Origin: Rudaea sp.
GTDB taxonomy: Bacteria; Pseudomonadota; Gammaproteobacteria; Xanthomonadales; Rhodanobacteraceae
NCBI GenBank assembly: GCA_031291055.1
Contig: JARLJU010000204.1
Location: 88,484-152,483, forward strand
DNA: 64,000 nt
Direction of reading: 5' to 3'
Shown: piece after piece, positions 1 through 9,170 of the stretch
Layout of the letters: each line of letters starts with the position of its first letter
Numbering within the stretch: position 1 is the first letter of the stretch
The notes under the pieces: generated by a model
What the model was told of the DNA's origin: nothing
Database searches by the model: none
What the model saw: only the letters and a program-made list of their open reading frames with translations
Program-made: the position numbers and the translations under genes

Positions 1-804
1 GACGTAGAGGATGCCCGCGCCGAGCGGCGCCCCCAGCCATTTGTGCAGGCTGCTGCCGTAGTAGTCGCAGTCCAGATCGCCGATCTGGAAGTCGAGCTGA
101 CCGAACGTGTGCGCGCCGTCGACCATCACCTGCACGCCGCGCCGGTGTGCCATGTCCGCGATCTTGCGCACGGGCAGGATTTGCCCGGTGATATTGATCA
201 TGTGGCAAACCATCAGCAGGCGCGTCTTCGGCATCAGTGCGCTTGCATACAAATCCACAATTTCGTCATCGGACTTCGGGTGCATCGGCACGGACAAGAC
301 GCGGTTCGCCATGCCATGCCGGCGCGCCTGCAGCTTGAACATGTCGAGCATTGAACCGTAGTCCTGCTCGGCCATGACCGCTTCGTCGCCCGGTTTCCAG
401 TCGAAGCCGGCGATCACGGTATCGAGCGATTCGGTGGTGTTGCGCGTGATGATCAGTTCCGCATCGGCGCAGCCAAGCAGGCGCGAGAGTTCCCTGCGCA
501 CGGCAAGCTTGTCATCCGCCTGCCTGGTGCGCATGTAGAACGATGAAGTCGCATTCACCTGGCGCACGTGACTGATGTAGCTGTCCAGCACCGGATCGGC
601 GGCGAGCGAGTAGTAGCCGTTTTCGAGCTGGATGAAATCGGGCGTGACGGTGTATTTGCTGCGGATCGATTCCCAGAAGTCCTGGTCTTGCGCCAGCGCG
701 GCGGGCGCGATGGCCGACGTGCCCGCGAACAGGCGCTCGAACGTGGCGAGCGAAAGCGCCGCGGTTGCGGACAGCAGAAATTCGCGCTTGGAGATTGGGC
801 GCAT
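1..804 (-). CDS. class V aminotransferase, PLP-dependent (partial, C-terminus off the window)
   Basis: The frame is open from an ATG at 804 to the window edge, giving 268 residues with the C-terminus missing. The N-terminus has a Tat-like signal (SKREF, then a hydrophobic stretch to about residue 38), so the protein is probably exported. The body matches the class V aminotransferase/isopenicillin-N-epimerase fold: LENGYYSLAADPV near residue 60, TRNTTESLDTVIAGF, a VDGAHTFGQLDF segment in which the Asp would contact the PLP ring nitrogen, and SSLHKWLGAPLGAG, which holds the likely Schiff-base Lys. The substrate cannot be told from the sequence. It could be a cysteine-desulfurase-like or epimerase-like enzyme. 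It stands alone, divergent from the small lipoprotein gene. Confidence 0.85.
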   Translation of the reverse strand, partial: MRPISKREFLLSATAALSLATFERLFAGTSAIAPAALAQDQDFWESIRSKYTVTPDFIQLENGYYSLAADPVLDSYISHVRQVNATSSFYMRTRQADDKLAVRRELSRLLGCADAELIITRNTTESLDTVIAGFDWKPGDEAVMAEQDYGSMLDMFKLQARRHGMANRVLSVPMHPKSDDEIVDLYASALMPKTRLLMVCHMINITGQILPVRKIADMAHRRGVQVMVDGAHTFGQLDFQIGDLDCDYYGSSLHKWLGAPLGAGILYV

Positions 805-925
805 CGGAACTCCCGTAGTCGATTCGCTGCGGAAGTATGCCGGAGGATGCAGGCGTCTGCTTCCCCGGCGTCGTCCTGGCAACAATCATGTTCGCTTCGC
901 CCGCGGCGGAGCGTTTATATCCGGC

Positions 926-1294
926 ATGAACGGTTCCGATCGTCCTTCCATTGCGGCCTTCGTGCTCCTGGTAATGACGTGGCTCGCCCTCGCTGGTTGC
1001 CTCGGCAGCTTCTTCGGCACGAGCATGCCGGCGAATTTGCGCGAACACGGCGTCGCCGCAACGGCGACCATTGTCGATATCTGGGATACGGGCTGGAGCG
1101 TGAACGACGAACCAGTTGTCGGCATGCACGTACAAGTGCAACCACCCGATGGCGCCGCGTTTCAGGCCACGATCAAGCGCTACGTCATTTCGCGGATCGC
1201 GGCGGCACAGCCGCGGCCGGGACAAGTCATCGCCGTGCGCTTCGATCCGGCCGATCCGGGCATCGTGGCGATCGACAGCGGAAACGGCGACTAG
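926..1294 (+). CDS. small predicted lipoprotein, DUF3592-like
   Basis: This is a 122-residue protein. The ATG at 926 begins a short signal with a hydrophobic core and the lipobox LALAGC, so lipidation at that Cys (about residue 24) and membrane anchoring are predicted. The rest reads as one small beta-rich domain: a GVAATATIVDIWDTG strand, a central VGMHVQVQPPDG strand, and a closing PGQVIAVRFDPADPG motif. That pattern resembles DUF3592-type domains, whose function is unknown. Its end overlaps the convergent sigma-factor gene by 4 nt. No function is claimed. Confidence 0.7.
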   Translation: MNGSDRPSIAAFVLLVMTWLALAGCLGSFFGTSMPANLREHGVAATATIVDIWDTGWSVNDEPVVGMHVQVQPPDGAAFQATIKRYVISRIAAAQPRPGQVIAVRFDPADPGIVAIDSGNGD

Positions 1295-2547
1295 CTCCTG
1301 CCTGCGCCGAGTCGCGCTGCCTGCTCGCCGAGGTAATTGCGTTCCGGAATGCTCGCAGTCCGGGTTGCGGCGGCGAGGTAGTGCGCGATTGCGGCGGCGT
1401 GATTTCCGGCCATTTCCTGCAGGTGCGCGCGCACGGCGTCGAGCCGGTAGTGGCCGGCGATGCGTGCGTCGGCATCCAGCGGCGCCAGCAGTTCCAATCC
1501 GGCCTCCGGGCCATGCACCATCGCGGCCGCGACGGCGTGGTTGAGTGTCACGACCGGGTTGTCGGACATGCGCTTGAGCAAATCGTACAGCGCCAGGATC
1601 TGTGCCCAGTCGGTATCTTCGTGGCGCGCCGCTTCGTCGTGCACGGCGGCGATGGCGGCCTGCAGTTGATATTCGCCGATCGGGCCGCGTGGCAGCGTGG
1701 CGCTGATCAGCGCCACGCCCTCGGCGATGGCATCGCGGCCCCAGAGCGTTCTGTCCTGTTGCGCCAGTACGATCAATTCGCCATGGGGCCCGGTGCGCGC
1801 CGGGCGCCGCGCGTCGGTCAACAGCATCAGCGCCAGCAGACCCGCGACTTCGCCGTCCTGCGGCAGCAAGGCGTGCACGGCACGCGTGAGCCGGATCGCC
1901 TCGTTGGCAAGATCGCTGCGTTGCAGGTCGGGGCCGATGCTGCTGGCGTAACCCTCGTTGAAGATCAGATAAAGCACGTGCAGCACGGAGCCCAGTCTTT
2001 CCGCGCGTTCGTCCGCGCTCGGCAGGTCGAACGCAATGGCGCCTCCGGCGATGCGCTGCTTGGCCCGGCTGATCCGCTGCGCCATGGTTGCTTCGGGTAC
2101 CAGAAACGCGTTGGCGATTGCAGCCGTAGTGAGCCCGCCGATCGCGCGCAGGGTCAGGGCGATGGCCGATGCCGGCGTGAGCGCGGGATGGCAGCACATG
2201 AACAACAGGATGAGCGTGTCGTCGGGATCGAACGCCGCTTCGCTGTAGATTGCGGGTGCGACGACGAGCGGCGCATCGGCGGCGGCGATCGCTTCGCGCT
2301 TGCGCCGCGAGATTTCGCTGCGCACGTGATCGGTCATGCGCCGCAATGCCACGTGGACAAGCCAGCCGCGCGGATTGGCGGGCACGCCGTCGCGCGGCCA
2401 TTGTTCGGCAGCGGCGATCAGCGCTTCCTGGACGGCATCCTCGGACGCGGCGAAGTCGCCAAATCGCCTGGCTACGGCACCGAGCACCTGCGGCGCAAGC
2501 TCGCGCAGCAGGCGCTGGGCATGAGCGTCCGCAATCATCGGCGCCAT
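1291..2547 (-). CDS. ECF sigma factor of the ECF42 type with a C-terminal extension
   Basis: This 418-residue RNA polymerase sigma factor is much longer than an ordinary ECF sigma (about 180 aa). Residues about 10-75 are sigma region 2 (DFAASEDAVQEALIAA, NPRGWLVHVALRRMTDHVR). About 115-170 is region 4, with an HTH in LTTAAIANAFLVPEATMAQR. From about 190 to the end is a helical extension (FNEGYASS, LLALMLLTDARRPAR, LNHAVAAAMVHGPE), as in ECF42 (DUF6596/TPR-like). In that group the extension, rather than a separate anti-sigma factor, is thought to control activity, and the sigma gene sits beside DGPF proteins, exactly as here. The start ATG shares one base with the stop of the upstream DGPF gene (TGATG), so the two are translationally coupled. 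The promoter targets are not known. Confidence 0.92.
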   Translation of the reverse strand: MAPMIADAHAQRLLRELAPQVLGAVARRFGDFAASEDAVQEALIAAAEQWPRDGVPANPRGWLVHVALRRMTDHVRSEISRRKREAIAAADAPLVVAPAIYSEAAFDPDDTLILLFMCCHPALTPASAIALTLRAIGGLTTAAIANAFLVPEATMAQRISRAKQRIAGGAIAFDLPSADERAERLGSVLHVLYLIFNEGYASSIGPDLQRSDLANEAIRLTRAVHALLPQDGEVAGLLALMLLTDARRPARTGPHGELIVLAQQDRTLWGRDAIAEGVALISATLPRGPIGEYQLQAAIAAVHDEAARHEDTDWAQILALYDLLKRMSDNPVVTLNHAVAAAMVHGPEAGLELLAPLDADARIAGHYRLDAVRAHLQEMAGNHAAAIAHYLAAATRTASIPERNYLGEQAARLGAGRS

Positions 2548-2936
2548 CAGGCGTCGGGCGGACCGCTCATTACCTCACGGACTTCAATGCTCATGTTGAG
2601 CGGCGCGCCGCCGACACCCGGCGCGGCTGACGCCTCGGCGGCGATCTGATAGGCACGTTCGGCGCTGGCGACGTTCACGATCCAGTAGCCAGCGAGGAAT
2701 TCCTTCGACTCCGGGAAGACGCCATCGGTGATGGGCTTGCCGTCCTTGCCCGCGCGCACGAGCTTGGCCTGCGAGGGCATCGCCAAGCCTTCCGCGCCCA
2801 CCAGTTCGCCCGCGTCGCCCAGTTTTTTCGAGAAGCCGATCATGAAGGCGATGTGCGCCTCGATGTCCTGCTTCGGCCAACTCATGATCTGGTACTCGCC
2901 CCCTCGCGGGGTATTCATCATCAGGATGTACTTCAT
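2547..2936 (-). CDS. DGPF/YCII-related protein
   Basis: A 129-residue protein of the YCII/DGPF superfamily: MKYILMMNTPRGG at the N-terminus, an IAFMIGFSKKLGDAGELVGAEG helix region, DGVFPESKEFLAGYWIV (a variant of the DGPFxExKE signature) and a closing AEASAAPGVGGAPLNMSIEVR segment. The family folds as a dimeric ferredoxin-like barrel. Its catalytic role is unproved. It lies in a minus-strand operon with a second DGPF gene upstream and the ECF42 sigma gene directly downstream, overlapping by one base. A GAGG ribosome site lies 8 nt before the ATG. Confidence 0.9.
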   Translation of the reverse strand: MKYILMMNTPRGGEYQIMSWPKQDIEAHIAFMIGFSKKLGDAGELVGAEGLAMPSQAKLVRAGKDGKPITDGVFPESKEFLAGYWIVNVASAERAYQIAAEASAAPGVGGAPLNMSIEVREVMSGPPDA

Positions 2937-3021
2937 GGTTTTTGCCTCGTCGGTTGTGACGCCCCCAGCGGGCGTTTGCAGAATCAGTTGAAGGGGAGGC
3001 CACTCTGCGCTGTCACCTCCA

Positions 3022-3426
3022 TCACACGTCGCCGTCGGTCGAGTGCATCATCACCCGCTGCACCTGGATCGGCATGAACAGCGGCACGCTTCCCGGGCCC
3101 GGTGCCGCCGACGCGCGCGCGGCGATCTCGTAGGCACGCTGCGGGCTGTCCACATCGACCAGCCAGTAGCCGGCCAGGAACTCTTTGGATTCGGGAAAAG
3201 GCCCGTCGGTGACAGTGGGCGTGCCGTCCTTGCTGGCGTGCACCACTTTCGTGTCTTCCGGTCCGCTCAGGCCCTCGGTGCGCACGAACTCCCCGGCATC
3301 GACCAGTTCCTTGTTGAAACGGCGCAGGAAATCCATATGCGCCTTCACGTCCTGCGGCGGCCACAGCTCGATGCGCTTGGTTTTCCAGTCGTGGAGCGGG
3401 AACTGCATCATCAGCATGTATTTCAT
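3022..3426 (-). CDS. DGPF/YCII-related protein, second copy
   Basis: A 134-residue paralogue of the next gene. MKYMLMMQFPLHDW opens the protein, FLRRFNKELVDAGEFVRTEG follows, and the diagnostic DGPFPESKEFLAGYWLVDV is canonical here. The frame extends upstream to a GTG at 3453, but the ATG at 3426 starts exactly where the family starts and is preferred. It is the first gene of the DGPF-DGPF-ECF42 operon, so the promoter recognised by the sigma factor should lie between 3427 and 3673. The two paralogues may heterodimerise. That is inference. Confidence 0.9.
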   Translation of the reverse strand: MKYMLMMQFPLHDWKTKRIELWPPQDVKAHMDFLRRFNKELVDAGEFVRTEGLSGPEDTKVVHASKDGTPTVTDGPFPESKEFLAGYWLVDVDSPQRAYEIAARASAAPGPGSVPLFMPIQVQRVMMHSTDGDV

Positions 3427-3673
3427 GGTTTTGATTCTCGTCCCTAACGTCACAGTGGCGCTTTCCCAGTCAAGTCGGAACCCACGGCGAATTCTCTACA
3501 TGCCCGGCGAATTGATTTCAGCACTAGTTTAAGGGGATGACGAAACCGCACACATCGGCTGCGAGCCGGTGCCGCAGATGATAGGTTTTCGCCCCGCTTG
3601 CCGCTTGACTCGTACAGGCGGCGCCCGGCCGGTTCGGCGGTGGCGCCATACCTGGCCATCGAGGTTTTCGGCA

Positions 3674-6163
3674 ATGCGGTTCAAATCTGCGGGCAATTTG
3701 CGATTTCTGCTCTGGGTTTTCCCGTGCCTGGTGCTGCTTGGGCCGGCTTCGGTGCGGGCGAAGCAGCTTTCAAACGCGGCCCCGCTGACGACAGCGCGCG
3801 AAGAGCAGGCGACCGTCTTGCTGACCGATGGCTCGGTACTGGCCATCGGCGGCTACGATTCGCTCAATCCGCTGGCCAGCGTCGAGCGTTACGATCCGGC
3901 GACGAACGCGTGGCGCGGTGCCGGCGCGCTGGGAACCGGGCGCTACCAGTTCACGGCAACCCTGCTCAGAGACGGTACGGTCCTCGTGGCCGGCGGCTAC
4001 AACGGCAACGACCTCAGCAGTGCCGAGCGCTACGACCCAGTAACTGACGTGTGGACGCCGACGGCCAACAGCATGACGACGGCCCGCTACAACCACACCG
4101 CAACCTTGCTCAATGATGGCACCGTGCTGATAACCGGCGGATTCGGTCCGGGTTTCGCCGTACTCAACAGTGCCGAAATCTACGATCCGGCGACGAACAG
4201 TTTTACGGCTACCACGTCGTTTACAGTGGAGCGCTTGAATCACACGGCGACTTTGCTGGCCAACGGCACCGTGATGATTGCCGGCGGCCAAGACAATGAT
4301 TTCGACGGCGTGGCCAGCGTCGAATATTTCAATCCGGGAAGTCCGCCGACGTGGACCTCGAATGGCGGACTGCTGGAGGCGCGCTTTGCGCACACAGCTA
4401 CCCTGCTCACCAATGGCACGGTGCTGATTGCCGGCGGCAACGGTGGAGACACCAGTTCAGAGCGTTTCGATCCGGCGACGGGAATCTCCACCGCTACCAC
4501 CGGGTCGCTCGCCGTCGCGGGCAACGGCCAATCGGCAACCCTGCTTGAAGACGGATCGGTGCTGGTGACCGGTGGCTACAACGGTTCTGCGCTGAATGCG
4601 GCCCAACGCTATGTGCCCGCCAGCGATGCCTGGGTACCGGCCGGAACGCTGGCGGTGTCGCGCGCCTCGAATACGGCCACGTTGTTGCCGGATGGCAAGG
4701 TGCTCATCGTCGGTGGCGTCGACAGCAGCGCCAAGCCGATCGCGAGTGTCGAGCGTTACGATCCCACGGCTGCCGTTCCGTCGGTGTCCACCTGGTCGAT
4801 CGGCGATCCGCTGGGCAGCGCACGCTATGCGGATGCGACAACGCTGCTGCTGGACGGCAGCGTGCTGGTCTGTGGCGGCTCGGACAGCAGCGGAAATTCG
4901 CTGGCAAGCTGTGAACGTTCGGACGCCAACGGCGGCCACTGGACGGCGACGGGTTCGCTGAATACCGCGCGTCAATTGTTCAAGCCCACCTTGTTGCCGG
5001 ATGGCAGCGTACTGGTTGCCGGTGGTGTCGATGGTGCTGGCAACGTGGTCGCGACGGCCGAGCGCTTCAACCCAGGCACAGGCACCTGGTCCCCGACGGG
5101 CACGATGGCAACGGCGCGCTACAACACTGCGATGACCTTGCTCGCCGACGGTAGCGTGCTGGCATCGGGCGGGTTCGATGCCGAAAGCAACTCGCTGAAT
5201 ACAGCCGAGCGCTACCTTTCCGCCACTGGCGTCTGGACAGCGGCCGGAACGATGACAAGTGTGCGCGCAAAACATACCGCGACGTTGCTGCTCGATGGCT
5301 CGGTCCTGGCCGCCGGCGGCGAGTCCAATGGAACGGCACTCGACAGCGCCGAGAGATACGATCCGAAGACAAATCTCTGGAGCGCGGCGGCAAGTCCTTC
5401 GCGCGCACGAGCGCGGCATACGGCCACGTTGCTCGCCGATGGCAGCGTGCTGTTGGCCGGTGGGCGCGGCGACCCGATGGATGCCACCGCCGAGCGATAC
5501 CTTCCGGCAACCGATGCATGGGTGGATGCCGGCACGCTGGCGCTGAATCGCACCTACCATGCGGCAACTCTTCTGGGCGATCGAACTGTTCTGATCAGTG
5601 GAGGCTTGAGCGCGGATACCGCCACCGCAAGTGTTGAGCGCTACGACCCGCTGACCAATGCCTGGACAACATCGCCTGCGCTGGCGGCGGCACGCCTGCT
5701 CCACACGGCGACCTTGCTCGGCGACGGAACCGTGATCATAGTTGGCGGCGCGGATGCCGCCGGTGACGCCTTTGCCAGCACCGAGCGTTTCGATCTGGGC
5801 TTCGGGATCGTGTCGGCACGACGGCCGCTGGTCACGCCGCCAACTGCTGCACTGACGCCCTTGGTTCCTTGGGTCGTGATCGGCAGCCAGTTCAGTGGCG
5901 ACAGCGAAGCTTCCGGCGGCGCCCTCAACAACTCGGCGACTAATTACCCGGTAGTCCAGCTGCAGCGGGTCGACAACGACGCCATCATCGACCTGCCGTC
6001 GACGAGCTGGACCGCAACATCGGCGACGGTACCCACGGCCTGTCCGCTTGCGCAGGGTCCGTACCGGGAAACAGTCATCACGAATGGCATCGCAAGCGTG
6101 GCTAACATCATTCGCGCCGGCGCTTGCGACCGCATCTTCGCCGATGGATTCGAAGGGCCTTGA
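3674..6163 (+). CDS. secreted kelch-repeat protein with 14 repeats
   Basis: This protein has 829 residues. The ATG at 3674 precedes a signal peptide (FLLWVFPCLVLLGPASVRA). The body is an array of about 49-residue kelch repeats, each with a TATLLxDGxVLxxGG strand pair followed by SAERYDPxTNxW. I count 14 GG strands (VLAIGGY, VLVAGGY, VLITGGF and so on to VIIVGGA), enough for two seven-bladed propellers. After the repeats (about residue 710 on) is a beta domain (VTPPTAALTPLVPWVVIGSQ) and the tail ACDRIFADGFEGP. Such propellers are usually extracellular binding or galactose-oxidase-like modules. No catalytic copper ligands can be assigned. An upstream in-frame start at 3569 would place extra residues before the signal and is rejected. 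Confidence 0.9.
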   Translation: MRFKSAGNLRFLLWVFPCLVLLGPASVRAKQLSNAAPLTTAREEQATVLLTDGSVLAIGGYDSLNPLASVERYDPATNAWRGAGALGTGRYQFTATLLRDGTVLVAGGYNGNDLSSAERYDPVTDVWTPTANSMTTARYNHTATLLNDGTVLITGGFGPGFAVLNSAEIYDPATNSFTATTSFTVERLNHTATLLANGTVMIAGGQDNDFDGVASVEYFNPGSPPTWTSNGGLLEARFAHTATLLTNGTVLIAGGNGGDTSSERFDPATGISTATTGSLAVAGNGQSATLLEDGSVLVTGGYNGSALNAAQRYVPASDAWVPAGTLAVSRASNTATLLPDGKVLIVGGVDSSAKPIASVERYDPTAAVPSVSTWSIGDPLGSARYADATTLLLDGSVLVCGGSDSSGNSLASCERSDANGGHWTATGSLNTARQLFKPTLLPDGSVLVAGGVDGAGNVVATAERFNPGTGTWSPTGTMATARYNTAMTLLADGSVLASGGFDAESNSLNTAERYLSATGVWTAAGTMTSVRAKHTATLLLDGSVLAAGGESNGTALDSAERYDPKTNLWSAAASPSRARARHTATLLADGSVLLAGGRGDPMDATAERYLPATDAWVDAGTLALNRTYHAATLLGDRTVLISGGLSADTATASVERYDPLTNAWTTSPALAAARLLHTATLLGDGTVIIVGGADAAGDAFASTERFDLGFGIVSARRPLVTPPTAALTPLVPWVVIGSQFSGDSEASGGALNNSATNYPVVQLQRVDNDAIIDLPSTSWTATSATVPTACPLAQGPYRETVITNGIASVANIIRAGACDRIFADGFEGP

Positions 6164-6170
6164 CGGGGAA

Positions 6171-6214
6171 GCGGCGTCCGCTTGATTGGAACAGGCGAGC
6201 GGACGCCGCGTTTT
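6171..6214 (+). terminator. rho-independent terminator after the kelch gene
   Basis: A perfect 12-bp stem (6171-6182 with 6198-6209, GCGGCGTCCGCT/AGCGGACGCCGC) with a 15-nt loop is followed by GTTTTCC. It starts 7 nt after the kelch stop codon. The rest of the 6164-6490 gap shows no gene; the promoter of the SPFH gene must lie there, but no clear hexamers were seen. Confidence 0.75.
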
Positions 6215-6490
6215 CCTCTCGAATGCATGTGCTTGCCTGATCCGGGAATCGGCCGGCATTGGTGTCAAGGCTGCGTGAAATTCCGCAGTCGTCAGGAACC
6301 GTTCCGCGTACGGTTATAAAAATATACATCTGCCAGGCGCTGCTGCGCGGTCAACTGCCCGCAATCGGTCACAACTGAGCGCCAACTCGCCGCATCTGCG
6401 GCCGCATGCTGGCCCAAGCCGGTGTTTTACTGATATCGCGCGAAAGGTTGTCGCGCGATCGGTTAATCCACTCTGCCTTGGGGGCTCGTC

Positions 6491-7690
6491 ATGTCTGACC
6501 GTACAAAGTTGTTCTTCGCGCGCAGCGCGCGCGTCCTGTTCCGTAAAACCACGATTGCGTTGGCCATCCTGGTCGGCGGCGGTTACGCGCTGGCGACACA
6601 TCCGCCGATCGAGAATGTCGGCCGCGGTGAAGTCGGCATTCGCATGAACCGGTTCACCGGCAGCGCGACGCAGAGCGGCGAAGGCGCCGTCCTGGTGCTT
6701 CCCGGCGTGCACGAGCTGCACCGTTACTCGTTGCAGGATCAGACGTACCACCCCGAGCGCAGCAGCAAGGCGGACGGCGAAGCGCCGTTCCAGTCGGCCG
6801 AAGGCCTGTCGATCGGCGTCGATCTGAACATCCGCTACGCGCTGGATCAGGCCAAGCTCGTCGCGATCTCGAAAAACCTGCCGGACGACATCGGCGGAGA
6901 ACTGGTCGCGCCCGTCGTGCAAGGTGTGATCTACAAGGTGTTTACACGCTATACGGTGCGCGAGATCTTCTCGACCAAGCGCCAGGAGTTGCAGGACGTC
7001 ATCGAAGCCGAGTTGAAGCCGCTGTTCAACGCGGACGGACTCGTGCTGCGCAGCGTGATGATGGGCAATGTCGATCTGCCCGCCGACTACCGCGCCGGCA
7101 TGGACAAGCTTCTCGCGGTGGAGCTGGAGACCGAGAAGATGCAGTACACGCTGCAGTTGAAGGAAAAGGAAGTCAAGGAGGCCGAGCTGCAGGCCGACGC
7201 GCAGAAGGTGACGCGCGAGAAAGCCGCAGAAGCGTCGGCCAACGAACAGATCATTGCCGCCAAGGCGCAGGAAGAGGCGATGAAGCACGTGTTGCCGTTC
7301 AAGCAGAAACAGATCGAACAACGCAAGCTCGAGGCCGAAGCCGACAAGGCTTCGCGCATGAAGATCGCCGAAGGTACCGCGGAAGCGCGACGCATCGAGG
7401 CCGCCGGCGAAGCCGACTCGCGCCACAAACTGGCCGACGCGGAAGCCTATCGGCTCGAGCTGGTCGGCAAGGTCAACAGCACGCAGATGGAGCGCGACGG
7501 CGAATTGATCAGCAAGCATCCATTGCTGATCCAGAAAACGCTCGCGGACAAACTGTCGGACAAGATATCGGTGATCATCGCGCCTCCGCCTGCCAGCGGT
7601 GGTTTCATCGGATCGGCCCTGCTCGGTGGTGGACAGCGCGCTGGCGCGGCCAATGCCGGCGCCGGCCCGTCGGACGAGGGCGCGCAATGA
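6491..7690 (+). CDS. SPFH/band-7 (prohibitin-like) membrane protein
   Basis: This 399-residue protein has one N-terminal membrane helix (about residues 18-36, TTIALAILVGGGYALA). Next comes an SPFH domain (about 40-215: GEVGIRMNRFTG, GAVLVLPGVHELHRY, LSIGVDLNIRYAL, FTRYTVREIFSTKRQEL). A long charged coiled coil follows (about 215-340), rich in E, K, A and Q, then a flexible Gly/Ala tail. SPFH proteins form large membrane rings and affect protease activity or membrane domains. The exact partner here is unknown. Its stop overlaps the start of the next gene (ATGA), so the pair is coupled and probably co-functional. Confidence 0.9.
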   Translation: MSDRTKLFFARSARVLFRKTTIALAILVGGGYALATHPPIENVGRGEVGIRMNRFTGSATQSGEGAVLVLPGVHELHRYSLQDQTYHPERSSKADGEAPFQSAEGLSIGVDLNIRYALDQAKLVAISKNLPDDIGGELVAPVVQGVIYKVFTRYTVREIFSTKRQELQDVIEAELKPLFNADGLVLRSVMMGNVDLPADYRAGMDKLLAVELETEKMQYTLQLKEKEVKEAELQADAQKVTREKAAEASANEQIIAAKAQEEAMKHVLPFKQKQIEQRKLEAEADKASRMKIAEGTAEARRIEAAGEADSRHKLADAEAYRLELVGKVNSTQMERDGELISKHPLLIQKTLADKLSDKISVIIAPPPASGGFIGSALLGGGQRAGAANAGAGPSDEGAQ

Positions 7691-9144
7691 AAGCCATCAG
7701 CATGTTCATCGCATTCTTCTGCTTCGCCGTTGCACAAGTTGCGGTCGCGGATACTGCAGCGACCGTGATCGTGATCCAGGATCAGGTAGCGCTGCGCGCC
7801 GCTGCGCGTGATTCTGCCCAGCAGCAGGCGGTGCTCTGGCAAGGCGACGTGCTGGAAGTGCGTGGTCGGCGCCTGGACTTCCTGCAGGTGTACGACCATC
7901 GCCGCGAACGCGCCGGGTACATACGCGTATCGCAGGTCCGCGGCCTGCCGCTGGACGCCGGTAGCGCGGCAGATTTGCTCGCGGTCGTGCGTTTTCTGCG
8001 CGACACGCCCGGGGCCGAAGCGCTTGGCATCGGTTACGCGGCGGCGTATCTGAAAGCAGCACCTGCAGCGGCGATCGGCGCCGAGCCGTTCGATGCACTC
8101 GGCATGATGGCCGAGCGGCTCGCGCGCCGTGCCTCGTTGCGACACGCGAAGACCGACGATGCCGTGATTTCGGCACATCTTGAAGTTGCCGCTAACTACG
8201 GCGTGGTGATCAGGAGCTTCGAACGCGACGGACGCATGCAGCTGTGCTACGACGGCGAAGCCTTCCGGCGCGTGCTGGCAATGAAATCGTCGGATGTGGA
8301 AAAAGCGCGTGCGGCGCTGGCGCTGACGCGGCAGGAGTGTATCGACCCGGATCTGACGCCGATCAATCGCGCCAGCCTCGATCAATGGCGCGCCGATGTG
8401 CTCGAGCGGGCGCCGCGCATGAATCTGCCGGAACACATCAAGAACCGGTTGCGCCTGCGCAGCGCCGAAATCTGGTCGAGCATCGCGTTCGAGCGTGCGC
8501 GTCGCGGCGAACCGGCGCAGGAAGCTGCGACTCTGGCGATCGAGGAACTGGCGAGCGTGAGCAAGATCGATCTGGCGGAAGACGATGCAGCCGCATACGG
8601 CGAAGCGGCCACGCGGGTCGGCGCATCGCGCTGGGCCGCCGAGCCCGCGCGCGCCGCGGCGACGGGACTGAGTATCGTTGCCGGCCCCGGCCAGCCTGGC
8701 GAGACCTGCGTCAAGCTGATCGACGGCAAGCACGATCAATCCACACCGTTGGCGCAGCGCTGCACGTTCGCCATCGTTTGGACGAGCTCGGTCGCGAGGA
8801 ACGCACAGGGCACGGCCCTGGCGCTGGCGGTGCAACCGCTCGAAGGCTGGCGTGAGTTGTGGCTGTTCCACCAGGCGAGCGATGGTTGGCACATCGACAT
8901 CGTGCCGCCGGCAGACGGCACGCCTGATCTGGGTTATGTGGAATTCGCCGGTTGGGTGCCGGGTGCGGCAAAATTGCTCGTCGCGCGCGAAGCCCGGGTC
9001 AACGGACGCATGGCGCGCAGCTTCGACATCCTCAACATGCGCACCCTCGACGTCGAAAAACACGCCGACAACCCGGCTTCGTTGAGCTTGTTCTATCGCT
9101 GGCAGGACCCGGCGTGGAAGCGGCAAACCGTGAGTGTGCGCTGA
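7687..9144 (+). CDS. exported hypothetical protein, SH3-like N-terminus
   Basis: This 485-residue protein has a clear signal peptide (MFIAFFCFAVAQVAVA, cleavage near residue 21). Residues about 25-90 resemble a bacterial SH3 domain: VALRAAARDSAQQQAVLWQGDVLEV, then VYDHRRERAGYIRVSQVR. The middle (about 95-310) is alpha-helical. The C-terminal third is beta-rich, with short blade-like strands (GWRELWLFHQASDGWHIDI, GYVEFAGWVPGAAKLLVARE). I do not recognise a named family. The 4-nt overlap with the SPFH gene and the predicted periplasmic location suggest that it works with that membrane protein. It ends 26 nt short of the convergent kinase gene. Confidence 0.75.
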   Translation: MKAISMFIAFFCFAVAQVAVADTAATVIVIQDQVALRAAARDSAQQQAVLWQGDVLEVRGRRLDFLQVYDHRRERAGYIRVSQVRGLPLDAGSAADLLAVVRFLRDTPGAEALGIGYAAAYLKAAPAAAIGAEPFDALGMMAERLARRASLRHAKTDDAVISAHLEVAANYGVVIRSFERDGRMQLCYDGEAFRRVLAMKSSDVEKARAALALTRQECIDPDLTPINRASLDQWRADVLERAPRMNLPEHIKNRLRLRSAEIWSSIAFERARRGEPAQEAATLAIEELASVSKIDLAEDDAAAYGEAATRVGASRWAAEPARAAATGLSIVAGPGQPGETCVKLIDGKHDQSTPLAQRCTFAIVWTSSVARNAQGTALALAVQPLEGWRELWLFHQASDGWHIDIVPPADGTPDLGYVEFAGWVPGAAKLLVAREARVNGRMARSFDILNMRTLDVEKHADNPASLSLFYRWQDPAWKRQTVSVR

Positions 9145-9170
9145 TCCCGCAGGGACTTCCCGGCGACGCG

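Noticed and set aside
512..2401. A long minus-strand frame (629 codons) and long plus-strand frames over the ECF42 gene
   Set aside because: They are side effects of high GC in the third codon position of the real sigma gene. Composition is Arg/Ala/Gly-rich without any family motif.
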